Source of the DNA: Gimesia alba | GTDB lineage: Bacteria; Planctomycetota; Planctomycetia; Planctomycetales; Planctomycetaceae | DNA length: 64,000 nucleotides | Reading direction: 5' to 3' | NCBI RefSeq assembly: GCF_007744675.1 | Contig: NZ_CP036269.1 | Location: 4,257,546 to 4,321,545, forward strand | Shown here: in pieces, positions 63,675 through 64,000 of the stretch | How positions within the stretch are numbered: position 1 is the first letter of the stretch | How the letters are laid out: every line of letters starts with the position of its first letter | Made by a program: the position numbers and the translations under genes | Notes under the pieces: model-generated | Told to the model about the DNA's origin: nothing | The model's input: only the letters and a program-made list of their open reading frames with translations | Databases searched by the model: none

Positions 63675-64000
63675 ATGACGAACTACCACGACGACTTTCA
63701 ATTGGAATGGCATGGAAACACAGTCGTAATCATTCCCGCCAGTAATGTCGAGTCAATGAGTTGGGACCTGATTGAACAGGCAGCCGACATCGTAATGGCT
63801 CCGTTACAGGAAGTAGAAATTCCCATGGTCGTTTTTGACTTGAGTGATGTCAGCTACTTCGGTTCTGTATTTCTCGCCCTCTTATTACGATGCCATAAAC
63901 ATGTTCGGAGTCGAGGCGGGGAATTAGTTTTATGTGGCGCCAGTAAAATGGCAAATGAGTTACTGAGAATCACTGCGTTAGACACACTTTGGGCGATTTA
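63675..64000 (+). CDS. STAS-domain protein (anti-sigma-factor antagonist type), 5' part
   Basis: 108 codons are visible before the window ends, so the C-terminus is missing. The product is about the usual size of a stand-alone STAS protein: VVIIPASNV, then [20 protein letters not shown] with the Ser that is phosphorylated in SpoIIAA-type proteins (GS), and [10 protein letters not shown]. Such proteins bind a partner kinase/anti-sigma factor in a phosphorylation-dependent way. The partner is not in view. The start is the ATG at 63675; no strong ribosome site is seen. Confidence 0.85.
   Translation, partial: MTNYHDDFQLEWHGNTVVIIPASNVESMSWDLIEQAADIVMAPLQEVEIPMVVFDLSDVSYFGSVFLALLLRCHKHVRSRGGELVLCGASKMANELLRITALDTLWAI

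Noticed and set aside
1..64000. CRISPR arrays, tRNA or rRNA genes, riboswitches
   Set aside because: No regularly spaced repeats, no tRNA-like T-arm/anticodon layout and no rRNA sequence were recognised when reading the intergenic regions. A covariance-model scan would be needed to exclude small RNAs.

Overview
The window looks like a piece of a Planctomycetota chromosome, most likely class Planctomycetia and close to Gimesia. This rests on the coupled DUF1549/DUF1553 cytochrome-type protein and Tat-exported DUF1501 protein, the many secreted proteins whose signal peptides end in 'AQ', the large exported multidomain proteins and the moderate base composition. The genus is inference. No tRNA, rRNA or CRISPR array was seen.

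Layout, left to right. 1-5 kb: the 3' end of a glycosylasparaginase-type hydrolase followed by a C45-type acyltransferase (both Ntn hydrolases), then a minus-strand cluster of an alpha/beta hydrolase, a beta-lactamase-family serine hydrolase and a small membrane protein. 5-10 kb: a two-TM potassium channel, an M20 amidohydrolase coupled to a GNAT-GNAT-cyclic-nucleotide-binding protein, and a secreted HExxH metallopeptidase-like protein. 9.7-14.7 kb: a mobile-DNA-rich stretch with small TA-flanked elements, a PcfJ-like protein and a 936-bp IS5-family insertion that splits a secreted-protein gene. 14.8-31 kb: a ceramidase-like protein, a small lipoprotein and the most unusual locus: a 2181-residue secreted protein joining a lipase-like domain to an S41 protease domain without its catalytic Ser and Lys, an exported ankyrin protein just upstream of it, and a divergent S1/P1 nuclease. 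This module was tandemly duplicated. The second copy keeps only the ankyrin gene intact, with scars of the other two genes, and a further scar of the giant gene lies downstream of it.

31-41 kb: an orphan gene, an EutB-EutC ethanolamine ammonia-lyase fusion with a Tat-like leader, a pentapeptide-repeat protein, an IclR regulator coupled to the DUF1549/1553 and DUF1501 genes, and a methyltransferase-like membrane protein. 41-50 kb: a PAS-GGDEF-EAL protein and a CzcBA-like metal-efflux operon without an outer-membrane component. 50-64 kb: a large MscS-family channel, a YiiD-C-type thioesterase, secreted and esterase-like proteins, a 768-aa membrane protein translationally coupled to an ABC ATPase, a large HEAT-repeat protein, and the start of a STAS-domain protein that leaves the window.

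The best candidates for undescribed biology are the duplicated ankyrin / lipase-pseudoprotease / nuclease module, the apparently exported EutBC fusion, and the TA-flanked element family with one copy inside a stop codon.
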